This document shows, piece after piece, positions 1-6,277 of a DNA stretch of 6,611 nt (its first letter is position 1; every line of letters starts with the position of its first letter). The notes below the pieces were generated by a model. That model ran no database searches, was not told where the DNA came from, and worked only from the letters and a program-made list of their open reading frames with translations. The translations under genes were made by a program, and so were the position numbers. Source of the DNA: Thioalkalivibrio sp. (GTDB lineage Bacteria > Pseudomonadota > Gammaproteobacteria > Ectothiorhodospirales > Ectothiorhodospiraceae); NCBI GenBank assembly GCA_003553165.1, contig PUOZ01000130.1:1-6611 (forward strand), read 5' to 3'.

Positions 1-870
1 CGCATTCGAATGGCCGTCTTCCCCGTAGCCGGCATGGGCACACGCTTCCTCCCGGCCACCAAGGCCAATCCGAAGGAGATGCTGCCGGTGGTCGACAAGC
101 CGCTGATTCAGTACGCCGCGGAGGAAGCCGTCGCCGCCGGCATCGAGACCCTGGTCTTCGTCACCGGCCGCAACAAGCGCTCCATCCCGGACCATTTCGA
201 CAAGGCGTACGAACTCGAGACCGAATTGGCAGAGCGCGGCAAGACCGCGCTGCTGGAGCTGGTGCGCAATATCGTCCCGCCAAAGGTTACCTGCGTCTAT
301 GTGCGCCAGACCGATGCCCTGGGTCTGGGCCACGCAGTCGGCTGCGCCCGCCCGATCGTGCAGCATGAGCCCTTCGCGGTGATCCTGGCGGACGACCTGA
401 TCGTTAGCCATGAGGGCGGGGCGCTGGCGCAGATGGTGGAACAGTTCAACGAGACACAGTGCAGTGTGCTCGGCGTCGAAGAGGTCCCGCCCGAGGAAAC
501 AGGAAAATACGGCGTCATCGATCCGGTCGCCACCGACACACCGGGCCTTTGGGACGTCCGCGGCATCGTCGAGAAGCCACGCCCGGAGGATGCACCCTCG
601 AATGTGGCAGTGGTCGGTCGTTACATCCTGACCCCGCGCATCTTCGATCTACTGGAAAAGCAGGAGGCGGGCGCAGGTGGGGAGATCCAGCTGACCGATG
701 CCATCGCGCAACTGCTGAAGGAGGAGCGCGTCACCGCCTTCGAATTCAAGGGCCAGCGCTTCGACTGCGGCAGCAAACTGGGCTATCTCAAGGCCACCGT
801 GGAATTCGCCCTGCAGCACCCGGAACTTCAGGACGACTTCAAGGCCTATCTGGAGTCCCGTTTCGGCTGA
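1..870 (+). CDS. galU: UTP-glucose-1-phosphate uridylyltransferase, 5' end cut by window edge
   Basis: Makes UDP-glucose from UTP and glucose-1-phosphate in the cytoplasm, the activated sugar for glycans and glycosyltransferases. Counting from the ATG at base 10, the nucleotidyltransferase signature GTRFLPATK lies at residues 10-18, followed by [12 protein letters not shown] (about 20-31), an acidic ADDL segment near 126-129, VEKP, and [12 protein letters not shown] near the C terminus. All are typical of bacterial GalU. From that ATG the protein has 286 residues, against roughly 290-300 for the family. The frame stays open to base 1 and reads R-I-R before M-A-V-F-P-V-A-G, whereas GalU proteins usually begin M-x-[IV]-R-x-A-V-F-P-V-A-G. 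The true start is therefore probably one to three codons before the window, and the ATG at 10 is likely internal. An 80-base gap separates it from the next gene, and I see no clear terminator there. It could feed UDP-glucose to the glycosyltransferase at 5216-6277. Confidence 0.96.
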   Translation, partial: RIRMAVFPVAGMGTRFLPATKANPKEMLPVVDKPLIQYAAEEAVAAGIETLVFVTGRNKRSIPDHFDKAYELETELAERGKTALLELVRNIVPPKVTCVYVRQTDALGLGHAVGCARPIVQHEPFAVILADDLIVSHEGGALAQMVEQFNETQCSVLGVEEVPPEETGKYGVIDPVATDTPGLWDVRGIVEKPRPEDAPSNVAVVGRYILTPRIFDLLEKQEAGAGGEIQLTDAIAQLLKEERVTAFEFKGQRFDCGSKLGYLKATVEFALQHPELQDDFKAYLESRFG

Positions 871-933
871 GATGCAGACGGCCGCCCTCGCCACGCAGGG
901 GGAGGCTAGCGCAATCTGGGCCACCCAGACGCT

Positions 934-938
934 GGAGG
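934..938 (+). promoter_or_regulatory. Shine-Dalgarno candidate for the FkbM methyltransferase
   Basis: GGAGG lies 12 bases before the ATG at 951, rather far, and 3 bases before an in-frame GTG at 942, too close. The ATG is the better start, but the spacing does not settle it; choosing the GTG would add only three residues. The larger upstream open frame (back to 459) lies inside galU in another frame and has no support. Confidence 0.45.
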
Positions 939-950
939 CCCGTGAATCCG

Positions 951-1787
951 ATGGACTGGCAACGTACGCTCGGCATCCTGCGCTCGCTGGTGATCTATTG
1001 GCGGCCGGGGCGACAGCGTGGTTTGCGCCGCCTCTATCGCCCCTTCCTGCGTGACCAGGCGCTGGTGTTCGACGTTGGTGCACACCTGGGTGACCGCACG
1101 CGAGCCTTCGCGAGCCTGGGGGCCAGGGTGGTCGCATTGGAGCCGCAGCCGCATCTGTTTCAATGGCTGCGCCGGCTCGTCGGTTCCCGGCCCGGGGTCA
1201 TCCTGCGCCCGGAGGGGGTCGCCCGGCATCCCGGCGAGGCGATGCTCGCGGTGAGCCGGCGCACACCGACGGTATCCACACTCTCCCGCTACTGGCAGAC
1301 CGACCTCGGCCGCAACAACCCGTCATTCGGGACGGTGGCCTGGGAGGATTCCGTTCGGATTCCCCTGGTCACCCTGGACCAACTGATCGACGAATACGGT
1401 CTCCCGGATTTCTGCAAGATCGATGTCGAGGGCTTCGAGGCCGAAGTCGTGGCCGGGCTCAGCCAGCCGGTACCGGCGCTCTCGCTGGAGTTCGTCGCCG
1501 GCGCCCTGGAGATTGCCGGGGACGCGGTGCGAAGGCTCGCCATACTCGGACCTTACGAATTCAATGCCATCCGCGGTGAGCAACGGCGTTATCTGTTCGC
1601 CGAGTGGCTGTCGGCCTCGACCCTGCTGCAGTGGCTCCAGGACGGGGCTGATGCGCTCCCTTCCGGAGATATCTATGCGCGTTTGCCCGATCCCGCGACC
1701 CGAACGGATCCGGATTGCGCCGAGTTGCAGACTGGGCCAGAAGGCGCCCTGACTGCTATCCGCGCGACGGGGGGCGGGCAGCGATGA
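951..1787 (+). CDS. FkbM family SAM-dependent methyltransferase
   Basis: A 278-residue class I methyltransferase of the FkbM type, a family that generally O-methylates hydroxyl groups of sugars or secondary metabolites. The SAM-binding motif I reads VFDVGAHLGDRT (residues 39-50), an acidic residue for the SAM ribose sits in VVALEPQ (E64), and the FkbM signature KIDVEGFE is at 156-163, preceded by IPLVTLDQLID (137-147). About 35 N-terminal residues rich in W, R and L precede the fold, with no signal peptide. The C-terminal roughly 40 residues are low in recognisable motifs. The ATG at 951 is chosen because galU ends at 870 and a GGAGG lies upstream. Its TGA overlaps the ATG of the creatininase-like gene (ATGA at 1784-1787), implying coupled translation and a shared process. 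The substrate is unknown; a glycan or the same small molecule as its neighbour are both possible. Confidence 0.88.
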   Translation: MDWQRTLGILRSLVIYWRPGRQRGLRRLYRPFLRDQALVFDVGAHLGDRTRAFASLGARVVALEPQPHLFQWLRRLVGSRPGVILRPEGVARHPGEAMLAVSRRTPTVSTLSRYWQTDLGRNNPSFGTVAWEDSVRIPLVTLDQLIDEYGLPDFCKIDVEGFEAEVVAGLSQPVPALSLEFVAGALEIAGDAVRRLAILGPYEFNAIRGEQRRYLFAEWLSASTLLQWLQDGADALPSGDIYARLPDPATRTDPDCAELQTGPEGALTAIRATGGGQR

Positions 1788-2596
1788 ACCGGTGCGGGTT
1801 TCCTCGTTGGCAGGATATGACGGCGCCCGAGATCCGGGCCTTCTCGCGCCGGGATCCGGTGGTGATCCTGCCGCTGGCGGCGATCGAACAGCATGGCCCG
1901 CATTTGCCGTTGTCCACAGACCTGGACATTGGCCTGGGACTGCTCGAGGCAGCGGCGGCCAGACTCGGTGATTCCTGCGCAGTGCTGGTTCTGCCCCCGA
2001 TGGCGGTGGGCACCAGCATGGAGCATGAGGCCTTCCCAGGCACCCTGAGCCTGGATCCCGAGACCGCGTTGACGGTGATTGGACACTACGGTGCCGACGT
2101 GGCCCGCGCCGGTGCCCGGCGCCTTCTGCTCTGCAACAGCCATGGCGGCAATACCCAGGTGATGGATCTCGCCGGACTTCGTCTGCGCCGGGATCACGGG
2201 CTTCTCGTGGCCAAGTGCAGCTATTTCCGGCTCCCGCCCCCGGCCGACCTCGACTTGCCGGCGGGCGAACTCCGGCACGGATTGCACGGTGGCGCAGTCG
2301 AGACCGCGATGATGCTGCACCTGACGCCTGGCTCCGTGCGCATCGAACAGTGTGCGGACAACGTGTCCGTCGGCTATCGCCTCGAGCGGGAGATGGCGCG
2401 GCTGGGACCGGAAGGGGAGGCCTCCTTCGCCTGGATGACGCAGGATCTCCATGCCGACGGTGCGGTGGGAAACGCGCTTCTGGCTGACCCGGACCTGGGC
2501 GCGCGACTGGTGGCTCATTACGGTGCGGCCATTGCTCAGGTCATCCGCGACACCGCCACATTTCCGCTCGACGTGCTGCGGTCGCCACAGCGATGA
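1784..2596 (+). CDS. Creatininase-superfamily metal-dependent amidohydrolase (ArfB-like candidate)
   Basis: A 270-residue cytoplasmic protein of the creatininase superfamily, whose members use two metal ions to hydrolyse cyclic or linear amides. The metal motif IEQHGPHLPLSTD is at residues 34-46 with E35, H37 and D46. NSHGGN at 118-123 supplies H120. HGGAVETAMM at 168-177 carries E173, in the conserved late segment of the family. The GTSMEHEAFPGTLSL region (76-90) is also typical. Known members include creatininase, the mycofactocin peptidase MftE, and archaeal ArfB, the formamide hydrolase that deformylates the ring-opened GTP product in riboflavin and F420 synthesis. The next gene encodes a RibD-C reductase, the partner activity of ArfB in archaea, so an ArfB-like deformylase is my preferred inference. 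No mycofactocin genes are visible, which argues against MftE. The start is the ATG overlapping the FkbM stop; further upstream in-frame starts would lie inside that gene. Confidence 0.9.
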   Translation: MNRCGFPRWQDMTAPEIRAFSRRDPVVILPLAAIEQHGPHLPLSTDLDIGLGLLEAAAARLGDSCAVLVLPPMAVGTSMEHEAFPGTLSLDPETALTVIGHYGADVARAGARRLLLCNSHGGNTQVMDLAGLRLRRDHGLLVAKCSYFRLPPPADLDLPAGELRHGLHGGAVETAMMLHLTPGSVRIEQCADNVSVGYRLEREMARLGPEGEASFAWMTQDLHADGAVGNALLADPDLGARLVAHYGAAIAQVIRDTATFPLDVLRSPQR

Positions 2597-2628
2597 AGCG
2601 GGTCCGCGCACCCCGTTGTCATGCGCGC

Positions 2629-2653
2629 CCGGGGCCCATGCGGCCCGCCCCGG
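2629..2653 (+). other. GC-rich inverted repeat in the gap before the reductase gene
   Basis: CCGGGGC at 2629-2635 is perfectly complementary to GCCCCGG at 2647-2653, a 7-base stem with an 11-base loop in the 91-base gap between the creatininase-like and reductase genes. There is no run of T after it, so it does not look like an intrinsic terminator. In DNA this GC-rich such a stem can arise by chance; it might affect mRNA stability or the level of the reductase. Confidence 0.25.
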
Positions 2654-2687
2654 ACCTCCCGCCATCGGCGCGTTGGGGTTCCGTGCC

Positions 2688-3494
2688 ATGAACGAAAAAC
2701 GTGCGGATGCAAGGGCGTGGGACGCGATCCTCGAGCGCCTCGCCACACTCCGGAGAAGCGAAGAAGACCAGCCGGTTGTCCGGGAGCCAGGGACCGAAGG
2801 CCATGCGGGTGGCCGCTCCCAGGTCGAGGCCATCTACCTGCCGCTCGTGCAGACCCGGAAACTGGTGATCGCACAGCTCGGTCAGACGCTGGACGGGCGC
2901 ATCGCCACCCATAGCGGCCACTCGCATTTCGTGACCGGGGCCGAGGACATCGAGCATCTGCACCGCCTCCGGGCCCTGGTGGATGCGGTGGTCGTGGGCG
3001 CTGGTACCGCGATTTCCGACGACCCGCAGCTGACGGTGCGTCATGTCCGCGGTGACAACCCGGTCCGCGTGGTACTGGATCCCTCCGGTCGGGTTCCATC
3101 AGATCGGAAGCTGTTCCAGGACGGCGCCGCCCCGACCCTGTGGCTGCAGAGCCGGCGCGCGAAGCCGCCTTCTGCCAGCGGGACGGTGGAGGTTCTGCAG
3201 ATGGACGAGGTCGCTGCGGGTGGGGGGTTCCATCCCGCAACGGTGCTTGAGCGATTGGCTGCCCGCGGCATGACCCGGGTGCTGGTCGAAGGCGGTGGCC
3301 TCACCGTGTCCCGCTTTCTGGCGGCCGGGGTGCTGGACCGGCTGCACCTGACGGTCGCGCCCCTGCTGCTGGGCTCGGGGCGCCCCTCGGTGACCCTGGA
3401 CCCGGTACGTACGCTGCAGGAGGCGCTACGTCCGCAGTGTCGTCACTTCGCCCTGGGTCCGGACATCCTGTTCGATCTCTGCCTTCGTCCCTGA
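2688..3494 (+). CDS. RibD C-terminal-type (DHFR-like) reductase without deaminase domain
   Basis: A 268-residue protein whose residues from about 57 onward form a RibD_C reductase domain, the NADPH-dependent fold that reduces the ribosyl side chain of a diaminopyrimidine or amino-uracil intermediate in riboflavin synthesis. Visible motifs are QTLDGRIAT (66-74), VVVGAGTAISDDPQLTVR (101-118), NPVRVVLD (124-131), VLVEGGGLTVSRFL (198-211) and LTVAPLLLGSG (221-231). The zinc cytidine-deaminase domain of bifunctional RibD is absent (no HAE or PCxxC), so it resembles stand-alone reductases such as archaeal ArfC and fungal Rib7. About 55 extra N-terminal residues, starting MNEKRADARAWDAI, match no domain I know. 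The ATG at 2688 has only a weak GGGG upstream. The neighbouring creatininase-like gene points to a GTP-derived substrate. Its last 194 bases overlap the convergent membrane-protein gene. It is unlikely to be the housekeeping RibD; the substrate is unproven. Confidence 0.88.
   Translation: MNEKRADARAWDAILERLATLRRSEEDQPVVREPGTEGHAGGRSQVEAIYLPLVQTRKLVIAQLGQTLDGRIATHSGHSHFVTGAEDIEHLHRLRALVDAVVVGAGTAISDDPQLTVRHVRGDNPVRVVLDPSGRVPSDRKLFQDGAAPTLWLQSRRAKPPSASGTVEVLQMDEVAAGGGFHPATVLERLAARGMTRVLVEGGGLTVSRFLAAGVLDRLHLTVAPLLLGSGRPSVTLDPVRTLQEALRPQCRHFALGPDILFDLCLRP
3301..3494. other. Convergent 194-base overlap of two coding regions
   Basis: The reductase gene stops at 3494 on the plus strand, while the membrane-protein frame on the minus strand does not meet a stop until 3301. 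The two messages would therefore be complementary over their 3' ends, and there is no intergenic space for a conventional terminator between the two convergent gene sets. The plus-strand product keeps clear RibD_C motifs across this stretch, so the minus-strand tail is the side more likely to be fortuitous. Confidence 0.7.
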
Positions 3495-4416
3495 GGCGTC
3501 TGGAACCGGCTCCGCCTCGGGCCAGGCTGACCCGGAGCAACGGCAACAGGCCGGGCAGGGAGGCCAGCAGGAACAGCAGCCCGTAAGCCACGGCAATGGC
3601 GACGCCTTCGGCGACACCGAGGCCACTGAGCCCCCACAGAAGCGCCGCCGCGCCTTCGCGCACGCCCCAGCCCGCGACGCTGATCGGCAGCATCATCACC
3701 AGCAGCACCGGAGCAATCAGGGGCAGCAGGGTCGCCAGCGGAATCTCCGAACCGAGTGCGCGGGCCGCGGCCACGTAGACGATCAGGTTAGCCGCCATCA
3801 CGAGGGTTGCGGTGCCCACCTGTATCAGCAATACCGGTGCGGGTAGGAATGCCCTGCGCGCATCCGCCCCGAACTCCCGAAGGGCGGCGCGCAATGCCGG
3901 AAGCCGTTGCCGGAGGCCCACCCCGCCGATCACGAGGGCTGCGAACGTGAGCGGCACCGCCCAGCCCCATCCGAGCGAGCCCGGTCGCAACGCCGGGATT
4001 GCCAACAGGGATGCAATGGCGACGGCCAGCATCACGGACTGGACCACCACCCGCTCCAGCACGACCGCGTGGATGGCGCTGCGCCTGCGCACCGCGACGA
4101 TGGCGTGGCGCCAGGCCCGCGAGACATCGCCGAGGATGCCGCCGGGGAGGACCTGGTTCAAAAAGACCCCGAGATAGTATTCACCCAGGGCGTGCCGGTA
4201 GGGCATGCCGACCCCAAGCCGCGCCGCGGTGAATCGCCAGCGCCAGGCCAGGAGCATGATCTGCAGAACGGAGAGGAGCAGGGCCGGCAATACCCAGCGC
4301 AGGTCGAGTTGTACGAGGTGCGCCGCAATCTCGGTGGCGTCGAAGGCCTGGAACAGGAACAGCAGCAGGGTAACGCTGACGGCGAGGCGCAAGACACCTT
4401 TTAGCCTGTCGTTCAT
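3301..4416 (-). CDS. Lysylphosphatidylglycerol synthase TM / UPF0104 (AglD-like) integral membrane protein
   Basis: A 371-residue inner-membrane protein with about seven to eight hydrophobic segments (roughly residues 9-25, 41-58, 80-96, 118-142, 150-168, 192-221, 227-249 and 268-296). Family markers are NQVLPGGILGDVSRAW at 87-102 and PISVAGWGVREGAA at 244-257. This fold is shared by the flippase half of MprF and by AglD-like proteins, and members are often found beside glycosyltransferases. Lipid or glycoconjugate translocation is plausible but unproven. No lysyl-transferase domain is attached. The ATG overlaps the stop of the methyltransferase upstream (ATGA, 4416-4413), indicating coupled translation. 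The membrane core ends near residue 297. The remaining 74 or so residues are rich in G, P, R and A, look like translated antisense of the reductase gene, and make the protein longer than the usual roughly 300-330. The tail may be a real read-on after loss of a stop, or a frameshift artefact. Confidence 0.88.
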   Translation of the reverse strand: MNDRLKGVLRLAVSVTLLLFLFQAFDATEIAAHLVQLDLRWVLPALLLSVLQIMLLAWRWRFTAARLGVGMPYRHALGEYYLGVFLNQVLPGGILGDVSRAWRHAIVAVRRRSAIHAVVLERVVVQSVMLAVAIASLLAIPALRPGSLGWGWAVPLTFAALVIGGVGLRQRLPALRAALREFGADARRAFLPAPVLLIQVGTATLVMAANLIVYVAAARALGSEIPLATLLPLIAPVLLVMMLPISVAGWGVREGAAALLWGLSGLGVAEGVAIAVAYGLLFLLASLPGLLPLLRVSLARGGAGSRRLRDEGRDRTGCPDPGRSDDTADVAPPAAYVPGPGSPRGAPSPAAGARPSGAAGPAPRPPESGTR

Positions 4417-5219
4417 CGCCCCGATCCCGGCAGCGCGAGCAGATCCTGATGGCCAACCCGCACCCGGATGCGACCGGCAGCGAGGTCCGCACAGCGGCGC
4501 CCGCCCCAGGCACGGAATTCGGAACAGCCCACGGGACGTTGTTCGCAGGCCGCCGCCACCCACCCCTCGACCAGCGCCTGGGCCAGCCCCGCGTTCTCGC
4601 GTCCGAGATCCCAGGGGCTGGATTCCACCCAGACGTGATAGCCAGCATCGCGGAACCGCGCAGCCAGCTGGCTTGACGCGGCGGGGCCCAACGCGGCGCC
4701 GATGCCCTTGTCCCGCTGCTGGTGTGCGTTGACGGCCGCGAGCACGGCATCGTCCAACGGGTCGGGGGAGGACCACTCGACCTGCCCGTCATAACTCAGC
4801 ACCATCAATGCTGCGGCGCGCCGTTCACGGCAGGCCGCGACCAGCGAGTCGAGCCAGTCCGCGGAGACGAGGTCCAGCAGGGCGGATGCGGTCACCAGGT
4901 CCGGCGACGGATGGGCGGCGAAACGATGCCACTCGGAGAGATCGGCATGAATGCCACGCCATTCATGCCCACCCGCCTCTGCCGTGGCGAGGGCCAGCAG
5001 GGCAGGGTCGTGATCCACCAGTGTCCAGTGCTGGTCGGCCGGCAGCAGGGGCGCGAGAAAGCGCCGGTTGGAGCCGGTACCGGTCCCCAGATCGAGCACA
5101 TAAAGGCGCCGGCGAGGCCGGCACCAGGCCTGCAGCCGTTGCCCCAACGCCTTGGAGCGTGCCTGGTGATCCACAGGTTCGCGCAGCGCCAGCCAGTCAG
5201 CCTGGAAATGCCCGCTCAT
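4413..5219 (-). CDS. Class I SAM-dependent methyltransferase, substrate unknown
   Basis: A 268-residue soluble methyltransferase. The N-terminal segment DWLALREPVDHQARS (8-22) precedes a Rossmann-like SAM-binding fold: motif I VLDLGTGTGSN at 41-51, the acidic post-I motif LVDHDP at 67-72, HADLSEW at 91-97 and the motif IV region DLVTASALLDLVS at 107-119. The C-terminal half (WSSPDPLDDAV, then VWVESSPWDLG) has no signature I can assign to a substrate class, and the overall length suits small-molecule methyltransferases. There is no RNA- or DNA-binding domain and no NPPY-type base-methylation motif. The ATG at 5219 overlaps the TGA of the glycosyltransferase, and its own TGA overlaps the ATG of the membrane protein, so it sits in the middle of a tightly coupled operon. 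A longer open frame extends upstream to 5669 but lies inside the glycosyltransferase gene and is not used. It may methylate the same product that the glycosyltransferase modifies. Confidence 0.87.
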   Translation of the reverse strand: MSGHFQADWLALREPVDHQARSKALGQRLQAWCRPRRRLYVLDLGTGTGSNRRFLAPLLPADQHWTLVDHDPALLALATAEAGGHEWRGIHADLSEWHRFAAHPSPDLVTASALLDLVSADWLDSLVAACRERRAAALMVLSYDGQVEWSSPDPLDDAVLAAVNAHQQRDKGIGAALGPAASSQLAARFRDAGYHVWVESSPWDLGRENAGLAQALVEGWVAAACEQRPVGCSEFRAWGGRRCADLAAGRIRVRVGHQDLLALPGSGR

Positions 5220-6277
5220 CGGGCGGCCAACTCGTTCACGGCCGCTGCGAAGGCCGAAGACGCCTGGTTCCAATCGGGCAGCGTCCGTGCATGGGTCAAT
5301 GCACCCTCTGCCAGACCCTGCCGCAACCCCGGCTCGTCCAGGAGACGAGCGAAAGCGGCGGCCAACGCGTCGACATCCCCAGGAGGGATCAACAATGCCG
5401 CCTGGCTTGGCACGGTGTGTGGAATTGCGCCGCCGGTCGTCGCAACGATTGGCAGCCCGTGCGCCATCGCCTCGGTGAAGGCCATGCCATAACCCTCGTA
5501 CCACGAGGGCAGCGCGAACAGGCTGGCGGACCGATACAGCGCTTCCAGTTCCTCGGTGCTGCTCTCGCCGGCAAAGCGCACGCGGTCGGCGATTCCCAGG
5601 CGTCTGGCGTCGGCCCGCACCGCCTGTACGAACGCCGGATCGCGCTCGATGCTTCCAGCCAGCACGCACTCCCAGGCTCGATCAGGGAGCCGTCCCAGGG
5701 CCTGCACCAGCAGGTCCTGCCCCTTGCGCGGCACCATGGAACCCACGCACAGCAGCAGCGGGGGCGTAGCGGATACGGGCGCGTGCACCCCCTGCGCGGG
5801 TTCGGTTCCCGGAATCACCACTCGTACCGGAGTCGAAGCCTGCAGCCAGGGCTGCAGCAGAGCGGCCGTGAACGGGCTCGTCACGATCACTGCCTGGCAG
5901 GCCGCCAGCGCGCGCTGTTCCAGGTCGCGCAGTTCGGCGGCACGGGGCGGGGGAAGGGCGGTCTCTTCCGAGAGGGGGTGGTGGACCAGCCCGATCAGCA
6001 CGAGCCGTCCGCCATGGGCTTCGGCAGGCAGGGGCAATCCACCCAGGGCGAGCCCGTCGATCACCACCACCGACCCATCCGGCAGCCGGCGCAGGGTGTG
6101 TTCCAGGGCCTGCTCCGCCTCGTGGTCGGGGCCGGGAAAACGGCCGTCCAGCTCGTGCACCTGCACGGACCAGCCCATTCGGCGCAGGCCGGAGCAGATC
6201 CGACTGTCGTAGATGTACCCTCCGGTGCGCTGCTCCAGGGATCCCGGAACCACGACATGCAACGGGGCCAGGCTCAA
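5216..6277 (-). CDS. GT4-family (GT-B fold) glycosyltransferase
   Basis: A 353-residue retaining glycosyltransferase of the GT4 type, cytoplasmic or loosely attached to the membrane. The N-terminal domain starts with [17 protein letters not shown] (8-24), including the glycine-rich loop usual in GT4 enzymes, and has HHP at 99-101. The nucleotide-sugar-binding C-terminal domain shows [11 protein letters not shown] (178-188), VLAGS (205-209), [13 protein letters not shown] (232-244), and the E-x7-E motif EGYGMAFTE with E261 and E269, followed by [16 protein letters not shown]. The donor is probably a UDP- or GDP-sugar; galU elsewhere in the window makes UDP-glucose. The acceptor is unknown, but the operon partners (a PTPS-like protein and a methyltransferase) suggest a pteridine-like small molecule as one option, a glycolipid as another. 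The start is TTG at 6277, in a four-base TTGA overlap with the preceding stop, with a good ribosome site just upstream. Confidence 0.92.
   Translation of the reverse strand: MSLAPLHVVVPGSLEQRTGGYIYDSRICSGLRRMGWSVQVHELDGRFPGPDHEAEQALEHTLRRLPDGSVVVIDGLALGGLPLPAEAHGGRLVLIGLVHHPLSEETALPPPRAAELRDLEQRALAACQAVIVTSPFTAALLQPWLQASTPVRVVIPGTEPAQGVHAPVSATPPLLLCVGSMVPRKGQDLLVQALGRLPDRAWECVLAGSIERDPAFVQAVRADARRLGIADRVRFAGESSTEELEALYRSASLFALPSWYEGYGMAFTEAMAHGLPIVATTGGAIPHTVPSQAALLIPPGDVDALAAAFARLLDEPGLRQGLAEGALTHARTLPDWNQASSAFAAAVNELAAR

Noticed and set aside
459..950. 5' extension of the FkbM methyltransferase frame by 164 residues
   Set aside because: It lies almost wholly inside galU in another frame, shows R/G/P-rich shadow composition and has no family motif; the methyltransferase fold begins well after the ATG at 951.
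1784..2596. Mycofactocin peptidase MftE
   Set aside because: The metal motif would fit, but no mycofactocin precursor, radical SAM maturase or other mft gene is in the window, and the adjacent reductase points elsewhere. Not fully excluded without a phylogeny.
2629..2653. Intrinsic terminator after the creatininase-like gene
   Set aside because: The stem is perfect but only 7 bases with an 11-base loop, and no T tract follows; kept only as a weak inverted repeat.
1673..2833. Minus-strand open frame of 386 codons opposite the creatininase-like gene
   Set aside because: It is antisense to a gene with clear family motifs, has shadow composition rich in R, G, H and P, and shows no recognisable domain. 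Long antisense frames are common in GC-rich DNA.
3301..4416. MprF, lysyl-phosphatidylglycerol synthase
   Set aside because: Only the membrane domain is present; the cytosolic aminoacyl-transferase domain needed for that activity is missing.
4417..4776. Extension of the membrane-protein frame upstream of the ATG at 4416
   Set aside because: This part lies inside the methyltransferase gene in another frame and lacks hydrophobic segments; the ATGA overlap gives a better start.
5220..5669. Extension of the methyltransferase frame upstream of the ATG at 5219
   Set aside because: It lies within the glycosyltransferase gene and is arginine-rich shadow sequence; the conserved methyltransferase begins just after the ATG.
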